Shown here one piece after another: positions 35,739 through 43,995 of a stretch of 64,000 nt of DNA. Numbering within the stretch: position 1 is the stretch's first letter; every line of letters begins with the position of its first letter. Source of the DNA: Flavobacterium sp. K5-23 (GTDB lineage Bacteria; Bacteroidota; Bacteroidia; Flavobacteriales; Flavobacteriaceae); the NCBI RefSeq assembly GCF_023278045.1, contig NZ_CP056783.1:2699501-2763500 (forward strand), given 5' to 3'. Both the position numbers and the translations under genes were made by a program. The notes below the pieces were generated by a model. It did not search any database. It had not been told where the DNA came from and saw only the letters and a program-made list of their open reading frames with translations.

Positions 35739-36122
35739 ATGAGTAGTATTTTACATCGAGAGTTAACTCAATCTATTTTAAAACATTTTTTTGATGTTTA
35801 TAATGCACTAGGGTATGGTTTTCTTGAAAGAGTATGTCAAAACGCATTATTCTATGAGCTTAAAGAAAATGGTTTTAAAGTTGAAGCTCAGAAAAAAATA
35901 AAAGTATTTTATAAAGAAATTGAAGTTGGAGAATATTTTGCGGATATAATAGTAAATGATTTAATAATTTTGGAATTAAAAGCCCAAGATGTTTTAGTTG
36001 AAGAAAACGAATTTCAGGTAATAAATTATTTAAAATCTACTCAATGTAAAGTTGGCTTACTTTTAAATTTTGGAAAAAAACCAGAATTCATTAGAAAAAT
36101 ATTTCAGAATAGTAATAAGTAA
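35739..36122 (+). CDS. GxxExxY-family protein (PD-(D/E)xK_3-like)
   Basis: This 127-residue protein carries the name-giving motif as GFLERVC (G-x-x-E-x-x-C, about residues 27-33) and a PD-(D/E)xK-like strand pair: ADIIVNDLIILELKA, with D69-like aspartate and E-x-K, followed by GLLLNFG. These proteins resemble small nucleases and occur scattered in many bacteria. The function is not established. The ATG lies 39 bases after a repeat that returns inverted behind the gene, so the whole unit may have moved as one element (inference). Confidence 0.85.
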   Translation: MSSILHRELTQSILKHFFDVYNALGYGFLERVCQNALFYELKENGFKVEAQKKIKVFYKEIEVGEYFADIIVNDLIILELKAQDVLVEENEFQVINYLKSTQCKVGLLLNFGKKPEFIRKIFQNSNK

Positions 36123-36140
36123 CATATATACACAAAAAAA

Positions 36141-36182
36141 AATCCGTTACCATCCGTTTTAAATCCGCGTCATCCGCGTTCA
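36141..36182. repeat. Right inverted repeat flanking the GxxExxY gene
   Basis: AATCCGTTACCATCCGTTTT followed by AAATCCGCGTCATCCGCGTTC is an imperfect reverse complement of the repeat at 35659-35699. It ends 14 bases before the SUI1 gene. Confidence 0.75.
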
Positions 36183-36196
36183 ATTAAATATAAAAT

Positions 36197-36526
36197 ATGG
36201 ACTTACAAGACCAATTAAAAAACCTTTTCCCTGATCACGAGCCTGGTCCTGAAGAAAAAATTGAAGAAGCCGCTCATGAATTGTACGTTCAAAAAGAACC
36301 TATGATTTGTAAGTTCGAAAAAAGAAAAGGCAAAGCCACAACCATAATTGAAGGCTACGAAGGATCTGATGAAGATTTTAAAATATTAGCCAAAGAAATC
36401 AAAACAAAACTGAGTGTTGGCGGTACCTTTAAAGACGATTCAATTATCATTCAAGGGGATTATCGAGACAAGATTATGGAAATACTTAAACTCAAAGGGT
36501 TTAAAGTAAAACGTGTGGGAGGATAA
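36197..36526 (+). CDS. Translation initiation factor SUI1/eIF1-like (YciH)
   Basis: This 109-residue protein matches bacterial YciH: the eIF1/SUI1 fold begins around residue 35 with MICKFEKRKGKATTIIEGYEG, and shows the conserved GGTFKDDSIIIQGDYRDKI and a final LKLKGFKVKRVGG. It is linked to start-codon selection in the eukaryotic and archaeal relatives; the bacterial role is less clear. It stands 93 bases before the nucleoside phosphorylase gene. Confidence 0.92.
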   Translation: MDLQDQLKNLFPDHEPGPEEKIEEAAHELYVQKEPMICKFEKRKGKATTIIEGYEGSDEDFKILAKEIKTKLSVGGTFKDDSIIIQGDYRDKIMEILKLKGFKVKRVGG

Positions 36527-36619
36527 AAAAAATCAGTATTCAGTAATTAGTGTTCAGTAAAAGTTAGTGGCAAATCTCAATAACTTTAAACTTTTTAACC
36601 TTAAACTTTAAACAAAAAA

Positions 36620-37489
36620 ATGATAAAATCATCTGAATTAATATTAAACCCTGACGGGAGTGTATATCACCTAAATCTGAAGCCAGAACATATAGCACAC
36701 GATATTATCTTTGTAGGGGATCAAAACCGAGTGGAAAAAATCACTCAGTTTTTTGACAGTATCGAATTTTCTACTCAAAAAAGAGAATTCAAAACCCAAA
36801 CCGGAATATTCAAAGGTAAAAGAATCACCGTAATGTCAACAGGAATAGGTCCTGATAATATTGACATTGTAATAAATGAACTGGATGCCCTTGTTAATAT
36901 TGATTTGGTAACAAAGCAACCCAAAGAAAATTTAACATCCCTAAACATCATCCGCATTGGAACTTCTGGTTCTCTTCAAGAAAATATTCCTGTGGATAGT
37001 TTTGTAATGTCTAAATTTGGTTTAGGGTTAGACAATATGCTTCGCTCCTACCTAATCGATGAAGTTTCAAATACTGCTATCGAAGATGCTTTTGTAGCAC
37101 ATACTAATTGGGATTTACGAAAAGGAAAACCGTATGTAATCGCTTGTTCTGAGAAACTGGAGAAAATTATAGAAAGCGACAAAATGCACAAAGGAATTAC
37201 CGCAACTGCAGGTGGTTTTTACGGGCCTCAAGGACGTGTTTTACGATTGAATATTCAAGATGAGTCTTTGAATTCTAAAATGGATGATTTTAGTTTTGAA
37301 GACAATATTATTACAAATCTCGAAATGGAAACAGCTGCAATATATGGGCTTTCGTCTCTTTTAGGACATCACGCTTTATCGTTGAATGCGATTATTGCTA
37401 ATCGTGCAACGGGAACTTTCAGCGAAGATCCATACAAAGCGGTGGACGAATTGATTGCCTATACCTTAGATAAATTAGCTAATAATTAA
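36620..37489 (+). CDS. Nucleoside phosphorylase (PNP/UDP family)
   Basis: This 289-residue protein reads as a uridine/purine phosphorylase: GDQNRVEKI, then MSTGIGPDNIDIVINELDAL, IRIGTSGSLQENIPVDSFV, GFYGPQGR and the substrate-binding TNLEMETAAIYGLSSLLGH. It splits nucleosides with phosphate in the salvage pathway. MET in LEMETAA is the ribose-binding signature of the family. The preference for uridine or purines cannot be told with certainty. A REP-like element follows. Confidence 0.88.
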   Translation: MIKSSELILNPDGSVYHLNLKPEHIAHDIIFVGDQNRVEKITQFFDSIEFSTQKREFKTQTGIFKGKRITVMSTGIGPDNIDIVINELDALVNIDLVTKQPKENLTSLNIIRIGTSGSLQENIPVDSFVMSKFGLGLDNMLRSYLIDEVSNTAIEDAFVAHTNWDLRKGKPYVIACSEKLEKIIESDKMHKGITATAGGFYGPQGRVLRLNIQDESLNSKMDDFSFEDNIITNLEMETAAIYGLSSLLGHHALSLNAIIANRATGTFSEDPYKAVDELIAYTLDKLANN

Positions 37490-37500
37490 TTGACTTAGGA

Positions 37501-37576
37501 GCTAAATCCCGCAATCCGTTTCAATCTTATGTGCCAAACACTGGCACATAAGGATTTCCACTACTGTCGGGGCTAA
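37501..37576. repeat. REP-like palindromic element
   Basis: The element has an outer pair GCTAAATCCCG (37501-37511) and CGGGGCTAAA (about 37568-37577) around an inner hairpin CTTATGTGCCA-AACAC-TGGCACATAAG (37526-37552). It resembles repeats I know from Flavobacterium genomes with the pattern CCCGC-ATCCG-TTCAATC ... GGATTTCCACT. Confidence 0.75.
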
Positions 37577-37596
37577 AAAAATAATTGCAACTAATT

Positions 37597-38121
37597 ATGA
37601 ATATACTAATTGAAACCGAACGCTTAATTCTAAGGGAGTTATTACCAACTGATGCTGAAGGAATGTATCTATTAGACAGCAATCCAAATGTACATCAATA
37701 TCTAGGAAACAAACCTGTGGCTTCTATTGAAGAAAGTAATAAGTACATTGAGAACATAAGAAATCAATATGTCATAAACGGAATTGGTCGTTATGCGGTA
37801 ATCCTCAAAGAAACCAATGAGTTTATGGGTTGGGCAGGAATTAAATACGTAACGGAAACCGAAAATAATCAGGTTAACTTTTACGATATTGGCTATCGAT
37901 TAATCGAAGACTTCTGGGGTAAGGGTTATGGCTATGAAGCTGCAAAAGCTTGGTTGGATTATGGTTTTAATGAAATGAATATCCAAAAAATGGTTGGAAC
38001 TGTCAACAAAGACAATATAGCTTCAAGAAAGATTTTAGAAAAAATTGGATTGAAGATTACCTCCGAATATTACTGGAACGAAATTCCGTGTTATTGGTTA
38101 GAATTAGAGAATAATAAATGA
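37597..38121 (+). CDS. GNAT-family N-acetyltransferase (RimJ/RimL type)
   Basis: The ATG at 37597 starts MNILIETERLILRELLPTD, the usual N-terminus; a TTG four codons earlier is rejected. The 174-residue protein has DIGYRLIEDFWGKGYGYEAAKAWLDYGF with the acetyl-CoA loop (WGKGYGYE) and the closing MVGTVNKDNIASRKILEKIGL. It would acetylate an amine or a protein N-terminus. It is the first of three genes spaced 18 and 21 bases apart. Confidence 0.88.
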   Translation: MNILIETERLILRELLPTDAEGMYLLDSNPNVHQYLGNKPVASIEESNKYIENIRNQYVINGIGRYAVILKETNEFMGWAGIKYVTETENNQVNFYDIGYRLIEDFWGKGYGYEAAKAWLDYGFNEMNIQKMVGTVNKDNIASRKILEKIGLKITSEYYWNEIPCYWLELENNK

Positions 38122-38139
38122 TTTTAGAAGTTTAGAAAA

Positions 38140-38991
38140 ATGAAAACTATAAAAATTGCCGGAGTACCGGAACATTTCAATTTACCTTGGCATTTATCAA
38201 TTGACAATGGTGATTTCGCTTCTGAAAACATCGATTTACAATGGGAAAACGTACCAGAAGGAACCGGAAAAATGTGTCAAATGCTACGTACTGGTGAAAC
38301 TGATATTGCAGTTATCCTTACTGAAGGTATTGTAAAAGATATTGTTGCCGGAAATCCATCCAAAATAGTACAAATTTATGTGCAATCACCTTTAGTATGG
38401 GGAATTCACGTTGCCGAAAAATCTAAGTATAACTCTTTAGCCGATTTGGAAAATACCAAAGCCGCTATTTCCAGATTAGGATCTGGTTCCCAATTAATGG
38501 CTTATGTTAATGCGGGAAATCAAGGTTGGAATACTGACAATCTACAATTTGAAATAGTAAACACCATTGAAGGTGCGGTACAAGCCTTGACAGATGGAAC
38601 AGCTGATTATTTTATGTGGGAACATTTTATGACTAAACCATTAGTGGATCAAGGTATTTTCAGGCGTCTTGGTGACTGTCCTACTCCTTGGCCTTGTTTT
38701 GTGATAGCTGTTCGAGAAGAAATATTGAATAATCATCCTGAGACAATAAGGACTATTTTAAAAATTATAAATAAAAAAACTAATATTTTCAAAGACATCG
38801 CTAATGTTGATCAAACTTTGTCAGCGAAATACAATTTAAAAGTTGCTGACGTCCAACAATGGTTAGCCGCAACTGAATGGTCTCAAAAGCCATTAACTAA
38901 AGAAATGTTAAACAAAGTTCAAAATCAATTATTTCAACTGAGAATTATTGATAAATTAGGTACTTTTGAAGAAATTGTAAAAGCAATCTAG
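38140..38991 (+). CDS. Solute-binding-fold protein (PBP2, Ca3427-like), no signal peptide
   Basis: This 283-residue protein has a type 2 periplasmic-binding fold: IAGVPEHFNLPWHLSIDNGDF, GTGKMCQMLRTGETDIAVILTEG, IVQIYVQSPLVWGIHV, RLGSGSQLMAYVNA and DYFMWEHFMTKPLVDQGIFRRLGDC-PTPWP. It resembles the Ca3427-like group. No signal peptide is present and no transporter genes are nearby, so it may work in the cytosol as a sensor or enzyme rather than in uptake (inference). It lies 18 bases after the GNAT gene. Confidence 0.75.
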   Translation: MKTIKIAGVPEHFNLPWHLSIDNGDFASENIDLQWENVPEGTGKMCQMLRTGETDIAVILTEGIVKDIVAGNPSKIVQIYVQSPLVWGIHVAEKSKYNSLADLENTKAAISRLGSGSQLMAYVNAGNQGWNTDNLQFEIVNTIEGAVQALTDGTADYFMWEHFMTKPLVDQGIFRRLGDCPTPWPCFVIAVREEILNNHPETIRTILKIINKKTNIFKDIANVDQTLSAKYNLKVADVQQWLAATEWSQKPLTKEMLNKVQNQLFQLRIIDKLGTFEEIVKAI

Positions 38992-39012
38992 TTTTTGCAA
39001 CCTTAGGGAACG

Positions 39013-39945
39013 ATGATAAAAATTAAAAAAATTTCTTTTCAAAATATTGGGCAGGACATCCAGGTGAAAAAACCCTGGGACGATGTCATTATTTTTGTTT
39101 TGAATATTTTAATTGCAATTCCCGTTTTTATCATTGCCCATCAAAACTTAATCAACCTCGATTGGTATTTTAATGCCGACAGAATAATACTTTTTCTGTT
39201 AATCATAGTCGCTATTCAATTAATATTGAGATTGTTGCGCACTCTTATTATATTTTTAATAATTCTGTATTTAGTTGTTTTGTTTTACGGTACTCTTTTT
39301 GGCGATTACGGATTCAATAGTGTTTTTGAAGACTACAATTCAATGATGTATACTATGTCAAACAACCCTAATCCTCAAGATATTATAATTGCTAAATTGC
39401 TTCCATTTCCCAATAAATCGAAAATTATAAGCGCCATAGAATATCAAAATCCCAAAGTGAGGAATTTTGCAATAATGGCTACTTCTAAAAATTTTAAAAA
39501 CATAAAAGGCTATTCTGATTATAGAACTATCATTCAGTGTTTTGCTGTTTTTAAAGAAATAAACCAAAGATGGAATTATGTAAACGATCCTAAAGATCGT
39601 GATTACATCGCTACAGCCAGTGAATCTCTTCTTTATTTTTCAGGGGATTGTGATGATCATTCTGTATTAATGGCCGCCGGAATCAAGGCTATTGGCGGAA
39701 CTCCAAGACTAATCCACACTAAAGGACATATATACCCTGAAATATTAATAGGCTCACTCAACGACCTAGAAGCAGTTAATTATTTGATAAAAAATGAGCT
39801 TTTCCCAAAAGAAAGCCATAAAAAACAACTCCATTATCATATTGATGAACGCGGACAAGTTTGGCTGAATCTTGACTATACAGCTACTTATCCTGGAGGT
39901 CCCTTTTTATCAGAAGAAATTCTAGGAGCATTGACGTTGAATTAG
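39013..39945 (+). CDS. Membrane protein with transglutaminase-like domain
   Basis: This 310-residue protein has two or three membrane helices between about residues 27 and 90 and a C-terminal transglutaminase-like (papain-type) domain. The catalytic triad is suggested by the cysteine in YFSGDCDDHSVLMAAGIKAIG, the histidine in KGHIYPEI, and an aspartate near NLDYTATYPG. Such domains cleave or crosslink peptides. It is the last gene of the GNAT / binding-protein operon; a role is not predicted. Confidence 0.75.
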   Translation: MIKIKKISFQNIGQDIQVKKPWDDVIIFVLNILIAIPVFIIAHQNLINLDWYFNADRIILFLLIIVAIQLILRLLRTLIIFLIILYLVVLFYGTLFGDYGFNSVFEDYNSMMYTMSNNPNPQDIIIAKLLPFPNKSKIISAIEYQNPKVRNFAIMATSKNFKNIKGYSDYRTIIQCFAVFKEINQRWNYVNDPKDRDYIATASESLLYFSGDCDDHSVLMAAGIKAIGGTPRLIHTKGHIYPEILIGSLNDLEAVNYLIKNELFPKESHKKQLHYHIDERGQVWLNLDYTATYPGGPFLSEEILGALTLN

Positions 39946-40073
39946 CTTTTTAAATAGTAATAAGAAACTATATTGATTTAATTCTTAGGTGTAAACACCA
40001 ACATACTTAACTGCTAATTCTGAATTTTTCTTGAAAATCAAATTTCAAATTATTTTTGAATTTACTCCAAAAA

Positions 40074-40101
40074 AAAACTTCTCAATTTCTTGAGAAGTTT
40101 T
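40074..40101 (-). terminator. Terminator hairpin behind the decayed tRNA copy
   Basis: The hairpin AAAACTTCTCAA-TTTC-TTGAGAAGTTTT with a 12-bp stem (GAAA loop on the minus strand) and following T-run is identical to the one behind the intact tRNA (40451-40478). Confidence 0.8.
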
Positions 40102-40104
40102 TTG

Positions 40105-40192
40105 TGGGCGATGAGTCCCGAAAGCTTTCGGGAGAACCCCCGACATCTTCCGATATAATCGGAATGCTCTGAACCGACTAAGCTAATCTTGT
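40105..40192 (-). pseudogene. Decayed second copy of tRNA-Val with palindrome in the T arm
   Basis: The region aligns with the intact tRNA-Val at 40480-40554 over most of its length: same 3' acceptor half, D arm and variable region. Differences are the 5' acceptor strand (ACAAGAT instead of GGGCGAT), which can no longer pair, an anticodon stem remodelled around TAT, and replacement of GGGTTC in the T arm by an 18-base perfect palindrome TCCCGAAAGCTTTCGGGA (40116-40133). It cannot fold into a standard tRNA, so it is a pseudogene. Confidence 0.85.
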
Positions 40193-40199
40193 TTTTCTA

Positions 40200-40433
40200 T
40201 TAATTCCTGTATTTTAATTCTACTTTCCAAGATTTAATTTTTAATTCTCTATGTTGAGCTTGTTCTTTTGCACAGTATTTTTCTAGATATACCACTTTCC
40301 AGTCATTTATGCTACCTGTAAAACGTTTGCTTTTTTGGTTGTGTCGAATAATTCTGTCTTCCATATTAGAAGTGTAACCAATATAATACCGATTTTTCGT
40401 TTAGCTGAAAAGTATGTAAACAATAAATTTCCG
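40200..40433 (-). pseudogene. GIY-YIG nuclease remnant between the two tRNA copies
   Basis: A minus-strand frame reads FIVYILFS, TAA, TKNRYYIGYTSNMEDRII, then RHNQKSKRFTGSINDWKVVYLEKY and a Lys-rich end with KSWK, TAA at 40200-40202. This is the N-terminal half of a UPF0213/GIY-YIG protein (VYIL..., YYIGYTSN, then R-H near FTG). One in-frame TAA and the missing ATG show decay; the gene is non-functional unless readthrough occurs. Intact family members are small nuclease-like proteins. Confidence 0.8.
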
Positions 40434-40440
40434 AAAAAAA

Positions 40441-40478
40441 AACAAAAAAAAAAACTTCTCAATTTCTTGAGAAGTTTT
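40441..40478 (-). terminator. Rho-independent terminator of tRNA-Val
   Basis: A 12-bp stem (40451-40462 with 40467-40478) with a GAAA tetraloop on the minus strand is followed by a long T-run broken by one G. It begins 2 bases after the tRNA 3' end. Confidence 0.9.
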
Positions 40479-40479
40479 G

Positions 40480-40554
40480 TGGGCGATGAGGGGTTCGAAC
40501 CCCCGACCCCCTCGGTGTAAACGAGGTGCTCTGAACCAGCTGAGCTAATCGCCC
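40480..40554 (-). tRNA. tRNA-Val (anticodon UAC)
   Basis: The minus strand folds as a 75-nt cloverleaf: acceptor GGGCGAT pairs with ATCGCCC, discriminator A at 40480; D arm GCTC...GAGC; anticodon stem CCTCG/CGAGG around loop TTTACAC with anticodon TAC; T arm GGGGG TTCGAAC CCCC-type. CCA is not encoded. A terminator follows directly. Confidence 0.95.
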
Positions 40555-40717
40555 TGTTACAATTTAGTAATTTTCATTTCCTTATTGCGAGTGCAAATAT
40601 AAGTCTCTTTTTGGTATATCCAATCATAAAATATAAAAAAATGACTAAAAAAAACACATTAAATCATTAACTTCTCAATAACAGCATATTACAAAACAAC
40701 TCAATTTACACTATTTT

Positions 40718-40747
40718 TTGTAATGATTATCTATAGTGTTACATTTG
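40718..40747 (+). promoter_or_regulatory. Promoter of the ABC exporter gene
   Basis: TTG (40718-40720, within a run of T) and TACATTTG (40740-40747) are 19 bases apart, an exact fit to the Bacteroidota TTG / TAnnTTTG promoter. The ATG lies 19 bases downstream. Confidence 0.75.
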
Positions 40748-40766
40748 CGGTATAAACAACATAGCA

Positions 40767-42554
40767 ATGGCCCGATTCAAGGAAAATGATTTACCAAAAT
40801 CAAAAATTACCACTAGTTCTCTCAATAAAGCTTCCCTTATATTTAAATATGCTGAAAATCATCGTTGGAAATTTTATGTAGGTCTGTTTTTTTTATTGTT
40901 AACTGGAGCTACAGCCCTTGCTTTTCCTAAACTGATGGGAATGCTTATTGATTGTGTAAACAATAAAAGTTACAGTCAGGCAAATGACATTGCTTTATTG
41001 CTTTTTGGTATTCTATTTATGCAATCCATTTTTTCTTTTTTTAGATTGTCCTTATTTGTCAATTTTACTGAGAATACACTAGCTAATCTTAGACTTTCCT
41101 TATATAGTAATTTGGTTAAACTACCTATGTCCTTCTTTTCCCAAAAACGTGTTGGGGAATTAAACAGCCGAATAAGTTCAGATATTACCCAAATACAAGA
41201 TACCCTTACCTCTACTATAGCTGAATTTTTGAGACAGTTTATTTTAATTATTGGTGGTGTTGCTTTATTGGCAACCGAAAGCATTAAACTTACGCTATTA
41301 ATGTTGTCAGTAGTTCCTTTGGTGGCAGTAGCTGCGGTGATTTTTGGAAGATTCATTAGAAAATTTTCTAAGGACGTACAAGATCAGGTAGCCGAAAGTC
41401 AGGTTATCGTTGAGGAAACTATGCAAGGAATAAGTATTGTTAAAGCTTTTGCTAACGAATGGTATGAAATTGCCCGCTATAATGGAAAGATTAAAGATGT
41501 GGTGAAATTAGCCATCAAAGGTGGTAAATACCGTGGTTACTTTGCTTCCTTTATTATATTCTGTCTGTTTGGAGCCATTGTCGCTGTAGTATGGTTCGGA
41601 GTTAGATTGAGTATCAGTGGGGAAATGAGCGTAGGACAATTAATATCTTTTGTTTTGTATTCAACATTCGTGGGTGCTTCTTTTGGTGGAATAGCCGAAT
41701 TATATGCGCAAATTCAAAAGGCAATTGGGGCAACGGAAAGAGTCTTTGAATTATTGGAGGAAACTCCAGAAAAAATTAACTCTGATCAAAACCCAGATAT
41801 CTTGAAAAAAATAAAAGGGAATCTTACTTTTAAAAATGTAAAATTCAGTTATCCTTCCAGAAAAGAAATCAAAGTTTTGAAGGATGTGAATTTCACTGCT
41901 AACTTTGGTCAAAAAATCGCCATTGTAGGGCCAAGTGGTACCGGGAAATCAACTATAGCATCTTTATTATTGCGTTTCTATGAAATTGATGGAGGGGAAA
42001 TAATAATAGACGGAAAAAACATTTACGATTACGACCTAGAAAACCTTCGTAGCAATATGAGTATCGTTCCTCAAGATGTAATCTTATTTGGAGGTACAAT
42101 TCGTGAGAATATCGCTTACGGAAAACCAAATGCAACAGAAGAAGAAATAGTACTAGCAGCAAAACAAGCAAATGCGCTGAATTTTATTGAAAGTTTTCCT
42201 GAAAAATTTGAAACCATCGTTGGAGAAAGAGGTATCAAACTTTCTGGCGGACAAAGACAAAGAATTGCTATTGCGCGTGCATTGCTTAAAAACCCTAGTA
42301 TATTAATTCTGGACGAAGCGACCTCTTCATTAGATAGCGAAAGTGAAAAACTAGTTCAAGAAGCATTAGAAATATTGATGCAAGGAAGAACGAGTATTAT
42401 CATTGCTCACCGACTTTCAACCATTCGTAGTGCTGACCAGATTTTAGTGCTTGATAACGGTGTAATCACTGAACAAGGGACGCATCAGGAATTAATAGCT
42501 TTAGAAAATGGTATCTATAAGAATTTAAGTAATTTACAGTTTAGTAATTCTTAA
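40767..42554 (+). CDS. ABC exporter, fused permease and ATPase (MsbA-like)
   Basis: This 595-residue protein forms one half of a homodimeric exporter. Residues 25-320 hold six membrane helices (ABC_membrane), and residues 345-590 the ATPase with Walker A GPSGTGKST, Q-loop IVPQDVILF, signature LSGGQRQR, Walker B ILILDEATSSLDSE and switch IIAHRLSTI. The family exports lipids, drugs or peptides; the substrate is not known. Its promoter is exact and a strong terminator with a UACG-type loop follows, so it is a single-gene unit. Confidence 0.93.
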   Translation: MARFKENDLPKSKITTSSLNKASLIFKYAENHRWKFYVGLFFLLLTGATALAFPKLMGMLIDCVNNKSYSQANDIALLLFGILFMQSIFSFFRLSLFVNFTENTLANLRLSLYSNLVKLPMSFFSQKRVGELNSRISSDITQIQDTLTSTIAEFLRQFILIIGGVALLATESIKLTLLMLSVVPLVAVAAVIFGRFIRKFSKDVQDQVAESQVIVEETMQGISIVKAFANEWYEIARYNGKIKDVVKLAIKGGKYRGYFASFIIFCLFGAIVAVVWFGVRLSISGEMSVGQLISFVLYSTFVGASFGGIAELYAQIQKAIGATERVFELLEETPEKINSDQNPDILKKIKGNLTFKNVKFSYPSRKEIKVLKDVNFTANFGQKIAIVGPSGTGKSTIASLLLRFYEIDGGEIIIDGKNIYDYDLENLRSNMSIVPQDVILFGGTIRENIAYGKPNATEEEIVLAAKQANALNFIESFPEKFETIVGERGIKLSGGQRQRIAIARALLKNPSILILDEATSSLDSESEKLVQEALEILMQGRTSIIIAHRLSTIRSADQILVLDNGVITEQGTHQELIALENGIYKNLSNLQFSNS

Positions 42555-42580
42555 ATCACATTCTTATTAATTCATATAAA

Positions 42581-42615
42581 AAAACTCCATTTACTACGGT
42601 AAATGGAGTTTTTTT
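42581..42615. terminator. Bidirectional terminator
   Basis: A 15-bp stem (AAAAACTCCATTTAC and complement) closes a C-TACG-G loop, a UNCG-type tetraloop in RNA, with A-run left and T-run right. It serves the ABC gene (+) and the proline dehydrogenase gene (-). Confidence 0.9.
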
Positions 42616-42664
42616 ATACTAATATCAAACAGAATATAGGTCACTGAAAACTGATCCCTAATTT

Positions 42665-43834
42665 CTATTTTCCTTTTCTTCTTTTACGTTCCGCCTTTAT
42701 CATTTCTAATTCACGACTCGTTTGTCCTGCAACCGAAGTGTTTTCTTCAGCACGACGAATTAGGTACGGCATCACATCCTTAACAGGTCCAAATGGTAAA
42801 TATTTAGCAACATTGTAACCGTTTTCGGCTAGATTGTAACTAATATTATCACTCATACCGTACAACTGTCCAAAAGAAATTCTTTCGTCATTTGCTTTAA
42901 TTCCTCTTTCCTGCATTAAACTCATTAAGTTATAAGTACTCAATTCATTGTGAGTTCCTGCAAAAATGGCCATTTTATCCAAATGTTCCACCATATACAG
43001 CACAGCTGAATCATAATTAATGTCTGAAGCTACTTTTGACTCACAAATTGGTGACGGATACCCTTTCTCAATTGCTCGTGCATTTTCTTTTTCCATATAG
43101 GCACCACGAACTATTTTCATACCAATATAGAATCCTTCTGCTACAGCTTGTTCATGTAGTTTTTTCAAATAATCAAGACGATCCCAACGATACATTTGTA
43201 ATGTATTATAAACAATCGCTTTTTCTTTATTGTACTTACGCATCATTTCAGTAACTAAATCGTCAGCAGCATCTTGCATCCAGCTTTCCTCAGCATCGAT
43301 AAGTAGTGCAACATCTTTTTTATGTGCTTCGCTGCAAACCAAATCAAAACGGGCAACTACCCTATTCCATTCCGCTTGCTCATCCGGAGTTAAAGTTTCT
43401 TTATCTCCCATTTTTTCATATAAATCTATTCGACCTAAACCTGTAGGCTTAAAAACAGCAAACGGTATCGCTTTGCGTTCTTTTGCAAATTCTATAGTTT
43501 TTAAAGTCATTTGAAGTGCTGCGTCAAATTGATCCTCCTCTTCTTTTCCTTCAACAGAGTAATCCAGAACAGACGACACTCCTTTAGTATACATTTTATC
43601 TACAACTGAAAGACAATCTTCTTCATTTACACCACCACAAAAATGATCAAAAACAGTTGCTCTTATTAAACTTTCAACTGGAAGATTAGCTTTTAAAGCA
43701 AAATTAGTAACCGCAGTTCCTATACGAACTAATGGCTGATTAGCAATCATTTTAAAAAGGAAGTACGCTCTATCTAATTCTGTATCACTCTTTAATGAAA
43801 AAGCAACTTGCGTATTATTAAATATTTTTTCCAT
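42665..43834 (-). CDS. Proline dehydrogenase
   Basis: This 389-residue FAD enzyme oxidises proline to pyrroline-5-carboxylate. The family pattern is present in the middle and end of the barrel: FKPTGLGR, LLIDAEESWMQDA, YNTLQMYRWDRLDYL, GMKIVRGAYMEKENARA, YPSPICESKVASDINYD and FGQLYGMSDNISYNLAENGYNVAKYLPFGPVKDVMPYLIRRAEENTSV (cited in parts). It is the single-function form, not the long PutA fusion. A well-formed promoter lies upstream. Confidence 0.93.
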   Translation of the reverse strand: MEKIFNNTQVAFSLKSDTELDRAYFLFKMIANQPLVRIGTAVTNFALKANLPVESLIRATVFDHFCGGVNEEDCLSVVDKMYTKGVSSVLDYSVEGKEEEDQFDAALQMTLKTIEFAKERKAIPFAVFKPTGLGRIDLYEKMGDKETLTPDEQAEWNRVVARFDLVCSEAHKKDVALLIDAEESWMQDAADDLVTEMMRKYNKEKAIVYNTLQMYRWDRLDYLKKLHEQAVAEGFYIGMKIVRGAYMEKENARAIEKGYPSPICESKVASDINYDSAVLYMVEHLDKMAIFAGTHNELSTYNLMSLMQERGIKANDERISFGQLYGMSDNISYNLAENGYNVAKYLPFGPVKDVMPYLIRRAEENTSVAGQTSRELEMIKAERKRRKGK

Positions 43835-43851
43835 GAACTGGTTTTTTTAAA

Positions 43852-43886
43852 CAAATATAGAAATTGTTAGATTTTTTTTTGTCAAA
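43852..43886 (-). promoter_or_regulatory. Promoter of the proline dehydrogenase gene
   Basis: On the minus strand TTG (within 43883-43886) and TATATTTG (43852-43859) are about 23 bases apart and match the Bacteroidota promoter. The ATG is 17 bases downstream. Confidence 0.6.
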
Positions 43887-43995
43887 AACTCAATAAAATA
43901 TCTATAAATATTTAATTTGATAATTAATTTCATATTAAGCCAATTTGTAAATAAATTCTATATTTTTGAATACTATAATTTCAAAAACGATTTAA

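Noticed and set aside
35659..36182. A CRISPR-like repeat pair
   Set aside because: Only two repeats in opposite orientation around a coding gene, no spacers and no cas genes.
43944..43968. A promoter TTTG / TATTTTTG before the O-antigen-ligase gene
   Set aside because: The spacing of 13 bases is too short for the consensus; only the -7 element was kept as a remark.
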